Shown here piece after piece: positions 18,357 through 26,202 of a DNA stretch of 64,000 nt. The stretch is taken from contig SAQL01000007.1 of NCBI GenBank assembly GCA_004020645.1, positions 124,001-188,000 on the forward strand, in the 5' to 3' direction. Every line of letters begins with the position of its first letter. The stretch's first letter is position 1. Under the pieces are notes generated by a model. That model searched no databases, was not told the DNA's origin, and saw nothing but the letters and a program-made list of their open reading frames with translations. The stretch comes from Mesorhizobium sp. GTDB taxonomy: Bacteria; Pseudomonadota; Alphaproteobacteria; Rhizobiales; Rhizobiaceae. The translations under genes and the position numbers were made by a program.

Positions 18357-18629
18357 TCAGTGGAGGCTTCTCCTGGCACTGAACTTCTCGCCATCGGCCG
18401 TTTCGGCTGAACTCAGCTTTCGTTCGGCATCGCGAATCTTATCAGCCGACGTCGGGGGATTTCTGACAACCATGACGAAAACCAACAGAAAGTAGCCCAG
18501 CTGGATGACGGTGGCGCAGGCTATGGTGCGAAACAGCGTTGTGCCTAGCGAAGCGCCCTCGAGATAAGACCAGGCGGCCACGATCGCCAGGGCGAAAATC
18601 ATGCCGACAATGAATTTTGGTAGCGACAT
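18357..18629 (-). CDS. exoX: ExoX/SyrA-type exopolysaccharide production repressor
   Basis: The 90-residue membrane protein begins MSLPKFIVGM and has two hydrophobic segments, about 7-23 (VGMIFALAIVAAWSYLEG) and 33-55 (IACATVIQLGYFLLVFVMVV), then a charged tail. Size, topology and position beside exoY match the ExoX/PsiA/SyrA family, which lowers EPS synthesis after transcription, probably at the level of the ExoY priming enzyme. I chose the ATG at 18629. The longer frame to 18890 adds 87 residues without family likeness and no ribosome binding site stands out for it. The gene is divergent from exoY here. Confidence 0.78.
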   Translation of the reverse strand: MSLPKFIVGMIFALAIVAAWSYLEGASLGTTLFRTIACATVIQLGYFLLVFVMVVRNPPTSADKIRDAERKLSSAETADGEKFSARRSLH

Positions 18630-19231
18630 ACCCGACAGCCCGTCAACCTGCTCGGGCAAAAATCGATGATTGACCCACCCCGAGCCTCCCTTCGCCATGC
18701 GAGCTGTTGACGTCGCTCGCTTTTTGGCCGGTTGCTTCCGGCCTTCCCACGCTGTCCATACTCTGACAGAAACAATTTGCAACTCTATTAAGGTGTGCAA
18801 TAGCGGGCAAGGCCAACGGCAAATTATTTTGGATAAGTTCACGGGATCGAGTCTGCCATGTTGCGATGCACACATCGGCATCACGGCCAATCACCCAGTA
18901 TGGACTCACTTCAGTAAGAGCCGCAATATTAACCAGTATTTTACTTTAAAGACTCTCTATATTTTACAAAGCTGAAGCACGACAACACTCGACGACGCGA
19001 CGCAAAGAGCGATTCGTCCCAAAATCAGCCTCAAAAAGGCACTAGATTTTTCACGGTTGCCCATAATTTGTCACAAACTCGCCATAAAGTTCAAACTTTG
19101 TGCAGGATCGGTTTATTATTTAGTCAATTCATGACGTGATTATTTCAGGCGCTCAAGAAACTGTGTGTTGCGATGCAGCATTTTTTTGATATCGTGCGGC
19201 AAACCATCCGTTCAACGTATGGAGTTTACGC
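18630..19231. promoter_or_regulatory. exoX-exoY divergent control region
   Basis: This 600-bp spacer is distinctly AT-rich over 18760-19200 compared with its neighbours. The EPS-locus motif TGTTGCGATGCAGCA lies at 19166-19180, about 50 bp before the exoY ATG, in the orientation opposite to the copies at 7821 and 16773. No gene is supported. Length and composition suggest a promoter with several control inputs. Confidence 0.55.
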
Positions 19232-19906
19232 ATGAGGGACGTAGCCAAGCCGGCCGACGCGGAATTTTCGCAGGCCGGTATCGATTTTCAACCAATCGGC
19301 GGCCTGCTCAAACGCAGCTTCGATATTGCCGGTTCACTGATTGGCCTGGTTGCTCTCAGTCCGCTGTTTGTGATGGTCGCGCTGCTTGTCAAGTTTTCTG
19401 ACGGCGGGCCGATTTTCTACGGTCACCGCCGGATCGGTCGGGGAGGACGGATTTTCCCGTGCCTCAAATTTCGAACTATGGTGCAGAATGGCGAACAGGT
19501 GCTGGCTGCATATCTTGCCGCCAACCCAGATGCCAATGCCGAATGGATAGCGACCCGCAAGCTCAAGAACGATCCGCGCGTCACGCGCGTCGGGGCCGTG
19601 CTGAGGAAGCTCAGCCTCGACGAATTGCCGCAGATCATCAACATCCTTCAGGGCGACATGAGCCTTGTCGGTCCTCGCCCCGTCGTGCGCGACGAGCTCG
19701 AAATCTACGGCAGTTCGGCTGTTTATTACCTGAAATCGCGCCCCGGCCTCACCGGACTCTGGCAGGTCAGCGGCCGCAACGACGTTTCCTATGACAGCCG
19801 CGTCGCATTCGATCGCCACTATGTCGAGAACTGGTCGCTATTCGAGGACATTCGCATTATCATCAAGACCGTGCCTGCCGTCTGGATGTCGCGGGGCTCC
19901 TACTGA
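19232..19906 (+). CDS. exoY: ExoY, undecaprenyl-phosphate sugar-phosphate transferase
   Basis: This is the priming enzyme of EPS synthesis. It transfers galactose-1-phosphate from UDP-galactose to undecaprenyl phosphate. The 224-residue protein has one membrane segment (about 34-55, IAGSLIGLVALSPLFVMVALLV) and the family motifs KFRTMVQNGE, LRKLSLDELPQ and LVGPRPV, then RPGLTGLWQVSGR. GGAG lies 8 bp before the ATG. It is followed by exoF, as in other rhizobia. Activity is probably curbed by the divergently encoded ExoX. Confidence 0.95.
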   Translation: MRDVAKPADAEFSQAGIDFQPIGGLLKRSFDIAGSLIGLVALSPLFVMVALLVKFSDGGPIFYGHRRIGRGGRIFPCLKFRTMVQNGEQVLAAYLAANPDANAEWIATRKLKNDPRVTRVGAVLRKLSLDELPQIINILQGDMSLVGPRPVVRDELEIYGSSAVYYLKSRPGLTGLWQVSGRNDVSYDSRVAFDRHYVENWSLFEDIRIIIKTVPAVWMSRGSY

Positions 19907-20058
19907 CCGGCCGGGAGCCGGTTCTGTGTGGATGAGTGACTGTCCAGACGCCAGGCATTCTGCAGCAAGCTTCATCGGGCGGGGTTAATCGGATCGGAAA
20001 CGTTCAGTTGAAAACAGACATCTTCGAAATCTCCTGCGCCGGCACCATTAGCAATTGC

Positions 20059-21285
20059 ATGCGACGGATGCGGCTTATGACCACTTGCCTCGCACTGGCG
20101 CTCGCCGTTCCCCAACTCGCCGCCGCCGACGAGTACCGCCTTGGATCGCAAGACAAGCTGACCATCCGCGTGGCCGAATGGCAAACTGTTGAAGGCACGT
20201 TCCGCGACTGGACGGCCGTCAACGGAGAGTACACAATTGGTCCTTCCGGAACATTGTCAGTGCCGTTCGTCGGCGAAATGCCGGCATCCGGCAAGACGAC
20301 ATCGGAGATCGCGGAAGCGATCGGCCAGGCGCTCCAGCGCAAACTCGCTCTGGCGGACCGGCCGGAAGCCTCCGTCGAAATGGCGCAGTACAGGCCGTTC
20401 TACATTTCCGGGGAAGTCCAGACGCCGGGCCAGTATCCTTACGTGCCGGACCTGACCGTCCTGAGGGCGATGAGCATCGCCGGCGGTGTCAGGCGGAGCC
20501 CAGAAGGACAACGGTACGACCGCGACATGATCAACGCCAAGGGCGATTTTGACGTTCTCCAAGATCAACGGGTCCGACTGATAGTCAGGCGCGCCCGCAT
20601 CGAAGCGGAGATCGCGGACAAGCCGACATTCGACGTGCCGAAGGAGTTAGCCGACGATCCGAAGCTGGCAAGCATCGTTGCCGACGAGATGGCGATCCTG
20701 ACAGCCGACCAAAAGAAGCTCAAACTGCGCCTTCAGGCGCTCGACGATTTGAAGAAGCTGCTACAGAGCGAGATCGACTCGTTGCAGAAAAAGATCGTCA
20801 ACCAGCAGCGGCAGGTCGACCTGGCAAAAGAACAGCTCAGCGGCATCGGTTCGCTGGCGCAGAAAGGTCTTGTCGTCAACACGCGGGTTCTGAATTCGCA
20901 ACAGACGATCGCCGACCTGGAAGGCCAGATCTTGGATTACGACACGGCCATCCTCACCGCCAAGCAGGCGATCAGCAAAGCCACCCAAGATGCCATCGAC
21001 CTGGAAAACACCCAGAATGCGGGCCTGGCCGCTGACCGGCAACAGGTAGAAGCCGATCTCAGTGCAACGATGCTCAAGATGAACATGCAAACAGGCCTGA
21101 TGGCCGAAGCCATGTCGGGGAACCCGGCACTGCAACGCTATCGCGACGGCGAAGAGCCAGCAATGACGTTTAGCCTGGTTCGGATGGTCGACGGCAAGAC
21201 CAGCGAAATCACCGCCAGCGAAGACACGCCCGTACTGCCCGGGGACGTGATCAAGGTGAAGCTGGTGCCGATGGCTAGCCAATAG
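20059..21285 (+). CDS. exoF: ExoF-like polysaccharide export protein
   Basis: This is a periplasmic/outer-membrane export component. It has a signal peptide ending near LAAADEYRLG, a polysaccharide export (PES) domain (SQDKLTIRVAEW onward), and an SLBB-like segment (YISGEVQTPGQYPY). A long coiled-coil (about residues 200-350) and a C-terminal second SLBB-like end (GDVIKVKLVP) follow. I chose the ATG at 20059, which gives a normal signal peptide; a TTG at 20008 is an alternative. It follows exoY by about 150 bp. Length from this start is 408 residues, close to ExoF. Confidence 0.85.
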   Translation: MRRMRLMTTCLALALAVPQLAAADEYRLGSQDKLTIRVAEWQTVEGTFRDWTAVNGEYTIGPSGTLSVPFVGEMPASGKTTSEIAEAIGQALQRKLALADRPEASVEMAQYRPFYISGEVQTPGQYPYVPDLTVLRAMSIAGGVRRSPEGQRYDRDMINAKGDFDVLQDQRVRLIVRRARIEAEIADKPTFDVPKELADDPKLASIVADEMAILTADQKKLKLRLQALDDLKKLLQSEIDSLQKKIVNQQRQVDLAKEQLSGIGSLAQKGLVVNTRVLNSQQTIADLEGQILDYDTAILTAKQAISKATQDAIDLENTQNAGLAADRQQVEADLSATMLKMNMQTGLMAEAMSGNPALQRYRDGEEPAMTFSLVRMVDGKTSEITASEDTPVLPGDVIKVKLVPMASQ

Positions 21286-21489
21286 GCCTTCGAGCGATCA
21301 GCCGATCCGATCACGCCGGACAGATCGACTGGATCGGCGAAGAATTCGACTCGGACGAGTTCGACCTTGAACTCACCAACACTGTGCTAGCCGCCCCGAC
21401 GAGCCTACCGCCAACTCGGGACGTGAGTAATTGCAGCGCAAGGAGATGTTGTGCTTTAGTTGCAACTTAAATCCGAGGAGGACTTTGTC

Positions 21490-22248
21490 ATGCACAGTGA
21501 AAGGGACGAAATCGTCAGTCGAGAAAGAGAATTTCACAATCTCAGATTCAGTCAGGAGGAGGATCCAAGAGGAAGTCTGGACAAGTGGTACCGAACAATT
21601 CGTCACGGCGCTGAACGTCAAGACGAGCAAATAAAACGCCTTTCGAAAAACGCAGACGTGCTCGAGTACGGTTGCTCCGATGGCGGGTGGTCCCTGCATT
21701 CCCTGCACCTGCCCGATCTTTGCCGATCTCTGACGGGGATCGATATTTCGGATGTAGCAGTAAACAAGGCGAACGAACGGGCGAGCACGCTTGGAAGCAC
21801 GAACGCTACATTCCTGGCGATGAATGCGGAAGCCATGTCCTTCGAGGACAACAAGTTCGACCTGGTGTATGGACGCGGGATCATCCACCATCTGGATCTG
21901 GATCGGTGCTTTTCCGATGTCGTCCGTGTTTTGAAGCCGAACGGCGTGGCGTCCTTCTACGAGCCGATGGGACACAATCCTCTCCTGAATGCCTACAGAC
22001 GGCGGACACCGCTCATCCGCACCGCCGATGAACATCCTTTGTTAATTTCGGACTTTGCGTTGGCCCGCCGCTATTTCAGCAATGTCCAGGTGGACTATTT
22101 CGGCCTGTGCTCCGTCGGAAGCGCGCTGATGCCGCGAAGTATCTCGGAAACCGTCTACACAGTTGGCAAAGCTGTCGATTCGGTGGTTCTGACGCTTCCC
22201 TTCGTGAAGCGGTTCGCATGGTATGCGCTCCTAACCCTTAGGGCCTGA
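21490..22248 (+). CDS. Class I SAM-dependent methyltransferase
   Basis: The 252-residue protein has the SAM-binding motif I VLEYGCSDGGWS near residue 60, motif II LTGIDIS, and motif IV FDLVYGRGIIHHL. The ATG at 21490 has a strong GGAGG site. GC content looks lower than that of neighbouring exo genes, which suggests a later arrival. It sits between exoF and exoQ, so methylation of an EPS sugar is a fair guess, but the substrate cannot be read. A hydrophobic C-terminus (VVLTLPFVKRFAWYALLTL) may bring it to the membrane. Confidence 0.78.
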   Translation: MHSERDEIVSREREFHNLRFSQEEDPRGSLDKWYRTIRHGAERQDEQIKRLSKNADVLEYGCSDGGWSLHSLHLPDLCRSLTGIDISDVAVNKANERASTLGSTNATFLAMNAEAMSFEDNKFDLVYGRGIIHHLDLDRCFSDVVRVLKPNGVASFYEPMGHNPLLNAYRRRTPLIRTADEHPLLISDFALARRYFSNVQVDYFGLCSVGSALMPRSISETVYTVGKAVDSVVLTLPFVKRFAWYALLTLRA

Positions 22249-22565
22249 TCAATAGGTGGCAAGCCCAACTCTGGCGAGGGTGGAAGGGGCAAGTGCCTCA
22301 CGCCACCGCTTCAGAAGCTGCCTGGGTAATGATCGTTTGGCTGTGCGCTGTTAGGCGGCGTCTTCGTCCGAAGTTCAATAATCTTGCCTGACGTCTAAAT
22401 CGGGGATCATCGCGTAATTGGATCTGGGTCCGTGGTCGCCCCCACGAAGCATGGCTGCGGGAAATCCTGCCCGAATAATTCGCGAATTTATGGCGTCCCC
22501 AGGATTACATTTATTTTGATACTAATCTTAGCAAACGAACATCAAGACGATATTTGGCGCTTTGC
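22249..22565. other. Spacer between convergent genes, no gene seen
   Basis: The 317 bp lie between the methyltransferase stop and the exoQ stop. No frame with coding character is visible, and no clear terminator hairpin with a T run was found. Confidence 0.45.
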
Positions 22566-23828
22566 CTAGCCCCTTGCGGTTTCTGGTTCCGCGAGGTTGG
22601 CCGCGGCCCACCGAGGACGGGCGACAGGCACCCTCACCAGCTTGAAGTAGCTGTAATACAGGAGGAAAGAGCCCATGATATAGGGGTTGAAGGTATCGAT
22701 CTCGACGAAGGACCGGATGAACAGAAGCACCATCACGCCGGCAAGAATCACGGACTCGGCTTGCCATGTTCTGAAAATCAACGCCGATATATGGCCCCAC
22801 AGCGTGCGCACAATAATCAGCGACATGAGCGTCGCCCCGACATAGCCAAGCTCGACGAGGGCTTCGATATAGGTGTTGTGGAAGTGGAAGCCGCTTCGGG
22901 TGGTGATGTAGAATTCGTTCCAAAGCCGCTCGGCCTCGGCGAAACCCTGCACCCAATAAGCCGCGTAGCCGACTCCGAGGATCGGTGCTTGCTGCGCCGC
23001 ATCCCAGCCCTGCTCCCAGAGATAGGTCCGTCCGGTGAGCGTGGAATCCTTTCCGAAGGCGCCAAGGATGAAATCCAGAAGTCCCGCAAACGCAACCACG
23101 GTGACCGCGGCCAGCCCGCATGCGCCGACCAGGAAAATCACCCGTCGGTAGCTGAGCGAAAGCTTCTTGGCCATGGCAAGCAGAGCCACCAGAGCGAGAG
23201 CTGCTGGTATCGAAGCCGTCGAGGTGGCGGAATGCGCCATGACCAGCAGATAGGCCGACAGGACGAGGACCGGCGCCGTCAGGAAAAGGCTTGTCCGGCC
23301 GCGTCTGAGGAAGACCAGGAAGACAATGCAAAAATAGATGCCGAGCGATGCGACAAAGCCGATCTGGTTTTTGGAGCTGAATGCGCCGACGAAATTGTAC
23401 GTCCCGTCGAGCATATCATAGGAATAACTCCCGACCTTGAGCGAATAAAGCAGAACGACAAAAATCCCAATCAGTGAGCCAATCGTCAATGTTCGGATGC
23501 TGACGGTGCGCGCTGCAATGTAGGCGCAGGCGATATGGGAGCAATACTGGATTGCCGTCCTCAATGTGATGCCGGGGGCATCCGACCAGAACACCGAGAG
23601 GCAGACGTAGAATGCAAACGCCAGCGGGAGCCACGCGCTGGAGGCATGTCGCAACAGCCGCCGGTAGTCTACCAGGATCAGGGGAAGCCAGACCGCATAG
23701 TAGGCCAGGATCAGTATCTGGCCGAAAACGGAGGAGTAGGAGAACGCCCAAACGGAGATGGCCACAGCAAATGTGCCGTAGACCGTGCTCTTCTCCGGGT
23801 CGACCAACAGAGATTTTGGAATCTTCAT
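22566..23828 (-). CDS. exoQ: ExoQ-like Wzy/O-antigen-ligase family polymerase
   Basis: This membrane protein of about 420 residues with some 11 hydrophobic segments belongs to the Wzy_C/O-antigen ligase group. It should join lipid-linked repeat units into long EPS. The signature loop in the C-terminal half reads LTGRTYLWEQGWDAA, then LGVGYAAYW and HFHNTYIEALVELGY. I chose the ATG at 23828 (MKIPKSLL), giving a length near that of ExoQ. ATGs at 23882 and 23924 are alternatives, and no start has a strong ribosome binding site. Confidence 0.85.
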   Translation of the reverse strand: MKIPKSLLVDPEKSTVYGTFAVAISVWAFSYSSVFGQILILAYYAVWLPLILVDYRRLLRHASSAWLPLAFAFYVCLSVFWSDAPGITLRTAIQYCSHIACAYIAARTVSIRTLTIGSLIGIFVVLLYSLKVGSYSYDMLDGTYNFVGAFSSKNQIGFVASLGIYFCIVFLVFLRRGRTSLFLTAPVLVLSAYLLVMAHSATSTASIPAALALVALLAMAKKLSLSYRRVIFLVGACGLAAVTVVAFAGLLDFILGAFGKDSTLTGRTYLWEQGWDAAQQAPILGVGYAAYWVQGFAEAERLWNEFYITTRSGFHFHNTYIEALVELGYVGATLMSLIIVRTLWGHISALIFRTWQAESVILAGVMVLLFIRSFVEIDTFNPYIMGSFLLYYSYFKLVRVPVARPRWAAANLAEPETARG

Positions 23829-24281
23829 CTCGGTAGCGAATTCCCGTCCATGCAGTTCAATGCCGATTCGCCGCCGCGCCATTATGCGCGAAATGCTTCC
23901 ATTGTGCAGCGCAATATAAACCATCCCCCGCAACCTGTCACCCAAATGAGGCAAAATCAGCCATGAGGCGCCCCGGGGACCACGGTAAAAGGCCACGACA
24001 GGCCGTGCGCGGCAAGAACCCGAGCAGGGCTGGGGCATCGCTTTCGGCGCCGTCAAAAACCATCGCCGCCGCATTTAGCGAGAGGCTCGGCATCACCACC
24101 GCGCGGAACTGTTTTTGCAGTTCTTTCAGCACCGGACTGAAAAATAGCAGCCGGCATTCGTTGCATCCGTTGCAATGAATAAGGCCCTCCGCGTACGCTA
24201 TCTCGGGGACAACCAGACGATGGCCACACGAACAATTGGCAGGCGCTGGTCGTCCCCGATCTGCTGGGTTGGAGCAAACGG
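23829..24281. other. Divergent spacer between exoQ and the TIR-like gene
   Basis: This 453-bp stretch should hold both promoters. A minus-strand frame ending at 23938 could encode a short protein with cysteines spaced CxCG...CxxCxxC (about 24120-24240), but it lacks a credible start codon. I do not call it a gene. Confidence 0.4.
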
Positions 24282-25211
24282 ATGGACAAACCTCGAATCT
24301 TCCTGGGCTCGTCGGGGAAGCAGAAAAAACTGCTGCAGGCGCTGACACGCGGTCTTGAAGACATCGCGCATGTGGAGCCCTGGACGACATCCTTTAATCC
24401 CGGGACAACCACCCTGGGGCGCCTCCTCGAGCTTACGCGTGAAGTCGACTTCGCCGCTTTCGTGTTCGCTCAGGACGATTGGACCAGTGTGAGCCAGCCG
24501 GCATCGTCTGCGGCGGCATCCGCTCAAGCTTCTCCACGAGACAATGTGGTTTTCGAGGCCGGCCTTTTCGGCGGAGTCCTTGGAATGCGCCGGACGTTCA
24601 TCCTTCATGCCAATGGCTCCAAGCTTCCAAGCGATCTCCTCGGCCTCACCTCCGTAAGGTATGGCGACGCGACGACCGGCGCGGAGATGAGGGCGATCAA
24701 CCAAAAGCTTCGGAATGCGATCGAGAACGAAAGTCGCGTCGCCCGCATAGAGGGCTTCTGGTGGCAGTTTTCCCTGACGGAGCGCTCCGCGAGGGAGCCG
24801 TCCGCCGTGAGCCTCTTGCGTATCTCGCGAGGCCGCGATGGTGCGCTGGAGTTGGCCGGCCGCTCATGGCAAGAGAATGGCAGTCTGTCAGCCAGATACT
24901 GGAGCGAGGCGGTAAAGGAGAGAAAGGAGCCTCCCGGCATCTTCTACTTTTGGAATGGAGAACGGCCCTTGGATGCGAACGCGTCGCAGTTGTACGGGAC
25001 GGGAGAGATCCGGCTGGAATCCGCCGAGCGCGCATCCGGGTATTTCACGACGCGCGCGGACACGAACCCCGAGGTGAATGCGCGCACGTCCGGGGTCTAC
25101 CTGCGCGCCGATCCGGAGGACTTAAGCATCCTGGACGGACGCGACAATCAGCGGCGCGTGGAGTTGATCGCAGAGCGGCTGAGCCATTGGAAGTCGATCA
25201 AGAACGTCTGA
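24282..25211 (+). CDS. TIR-like nucleotide-binding protein with a beta-rich C-terminal domain
   Basis: The 309-residue protein has two parts. Residues 1-150 match the bacterial TIR-like family of predicted nucleotide-binding proteins (Pfam PF10137, also used as TIR in CBASS and Pycsar effectors). The visible marks are IFLGSSG at 6-12, VFAQDDW, then RDNVVFEAGLFGGVLGMRR with the likely catalytic glutamate, and LPSDLLGL. Residues 155-290 form a separate domain rich in predicted strands and aromatics (WWQFSL, YWSEA, FYFWNGERP, YGTGEIRL, GYFTT) that I cannot name; it recalls a lipocalin-like barrel. GGAG lies 7 bp before the ATG. No cyclase or other defence gene is adjacent. A role as an NAD+-degrading effector with a ligand-sensing barrel is an inference. 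Confidence 0.7.
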   Translation: MDKPRIFLGSSGKQKKLLQALTRGLEDIAHVEPWTTSFNPGTTTLGRLLELTREVDFAAFVFAQDDWTSVSQPASSAAASAQASPRDNVVFEAGLFGGVLGMRRTFILHANGSKLPSDLLGLTSVRYGDATTGAEMRAINQKLRNAIENESRVARIEGFWWQFSLTERSAREPSAVSLLRISRGRDGALELAGRSWQENGSLSARYWSEAVKERKEPPGIFYFWNGERPLDANASQLYGTGEIRLESAERASGYFTTRADTNPEVNARTSGVYLRADPEDLSILDGRDNQRRVELIAERLSHWKSIKNV

Positions 25212-25411
25212 ACTGCGCCCATGGGAGTCGCTCGGACGGCCCTGCCGCTCGCCGCGACCGCAGCCCCAGTATCATATGGAGAGGTAACAGCCAGGAGGGC
25301 TTCTCAACCGCCTGCTGCTGGCCCACAACGTAGCTGTTCGGAGGCTCCAGACTCCGGCTTGACTTCTCTGTCGTTGACTTCACATTCGCCGCCGATTGGG
25401 AGGACGAGCAC

Positions 25412-26164
25412 ATGACGATGAGTTTTGCGGGACGGTTTGCCGGGCGGTCGGCCGTGATCACCGGTGGCGCGTCGGGAATCGGCCTGGCCGTCGCGCAAAG
25501 AATCGCTGAGGAGGGCGGGCGCGTTTGCGTCTGGGATCGTGACCCCGCCCAAATCGAGCAGGCGAAGGCCGTCATTGCCGACCTGCACAGCGTGACAGTC
25601 GACGTCGCCGATCCCTTAGCGGTCGAACAGGCCGCCCAGCAGACATTCGATACCCTTGGCGCGGTCGATATCCTGGTCACCAGTGCGGCCATCACCGGAC
25701 CGAACACGACGACCTGGGACTATTCGGTGGAGGATTGGCGCCGGGTCATCGACATCAACATCAATGGCGTCTTCTACTGCAACAAGGCACTGGTTCCGCA
25801 CATGCTCAAGCGCAATTACGGCAGGATCGTTAACATCGCGTCGATCGCCGGCAAGGAAGGAAACCCGAATGCATCTGCCTACAGCACCTCCAAGGCGGCG
25901 GTGATCGGCCTGACCAAGTCGCTGGGCAAGGAACTGGCCAAGACCAAGGTGACGGTGAACTGTGTCACGCCGGCGGCCGTGCGCACCGCGATCTTCCAGC
26001 AGATGAGCCAGCAGCACATCGATTTCATGCTGTCGAAGATACCGATGGCGCGGTTCGGCGAGGTCGAGGAGGTGGCGGCGCTGATCTCGTGGATCGCTTC
26101 CGAGGAATGCTCTTTCACGACAGCTGCGGTTTTCGACGTTTCCGGCGGCCGGGCGACCTATTGA
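25412..26164 (+). CDS. Short-chain dehydrogenase/reductase, FabG-like
   Basis: The 250-residue SDR has the cofactor motif TGGASGIG at about 19-26, NITSAAI-type strand (VTSAAI), catalytic serine region NIASIAG and YSTSK near residues 155-159. GGGAGGACG precedes the ATG. The acidic residue after the second strand (CVWDRD) suggests NAD(H). The product is a classic FabG/sugar dehydrogenase type, and the substrate is unknown. It lies 38 bp before the glycoamylase-like gene and is likely co-transcribed with it. Confidence 0.88.
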   Translation: MTMSFAGRFAGRSAVITGGASGIGLAVAQRIAEEGGRVCVWDRDPAQIEQAKAVIADLHSVTVDVADPLAVEQAAQQTFDTLGAVDILVTSAAITGPNTTTWDYSVEDWRRVIDININGVFYCNKALVPHMLKRNYGRIVNIASIAGKEGNPNASAYSTSKAAVIGLTKSLGKELAKTKVTVNCVTPAAVRTAIFQQMSQQHIDFMLSKIPMARFGEVEEVAALISWIASEECSFTTAAVFDVSGGRATY

Positions 26165-26202
26165 AGCAACTGGGGCGCGATCCAGACTGGAGTTAACGTC
26201 GC

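Noticed and set aside
23938..24390. Minus-strand frame with a CxCG...CxxCxxC pattern upstream of exoQ
   Set aside because: No credible start codon below the TIR-like gene's ATG, and the upper part overlaps that gene. It could be a decayed zinc-ribbon gene, but evidence is too thin.
24282..25211. A complete CBASS or Pycsar operon around the TIR-like gene
   Set aside because: No nucleotide cyclase, Cap2/Cap3 or cNMP-binding gene is present within 10 kb on either side.
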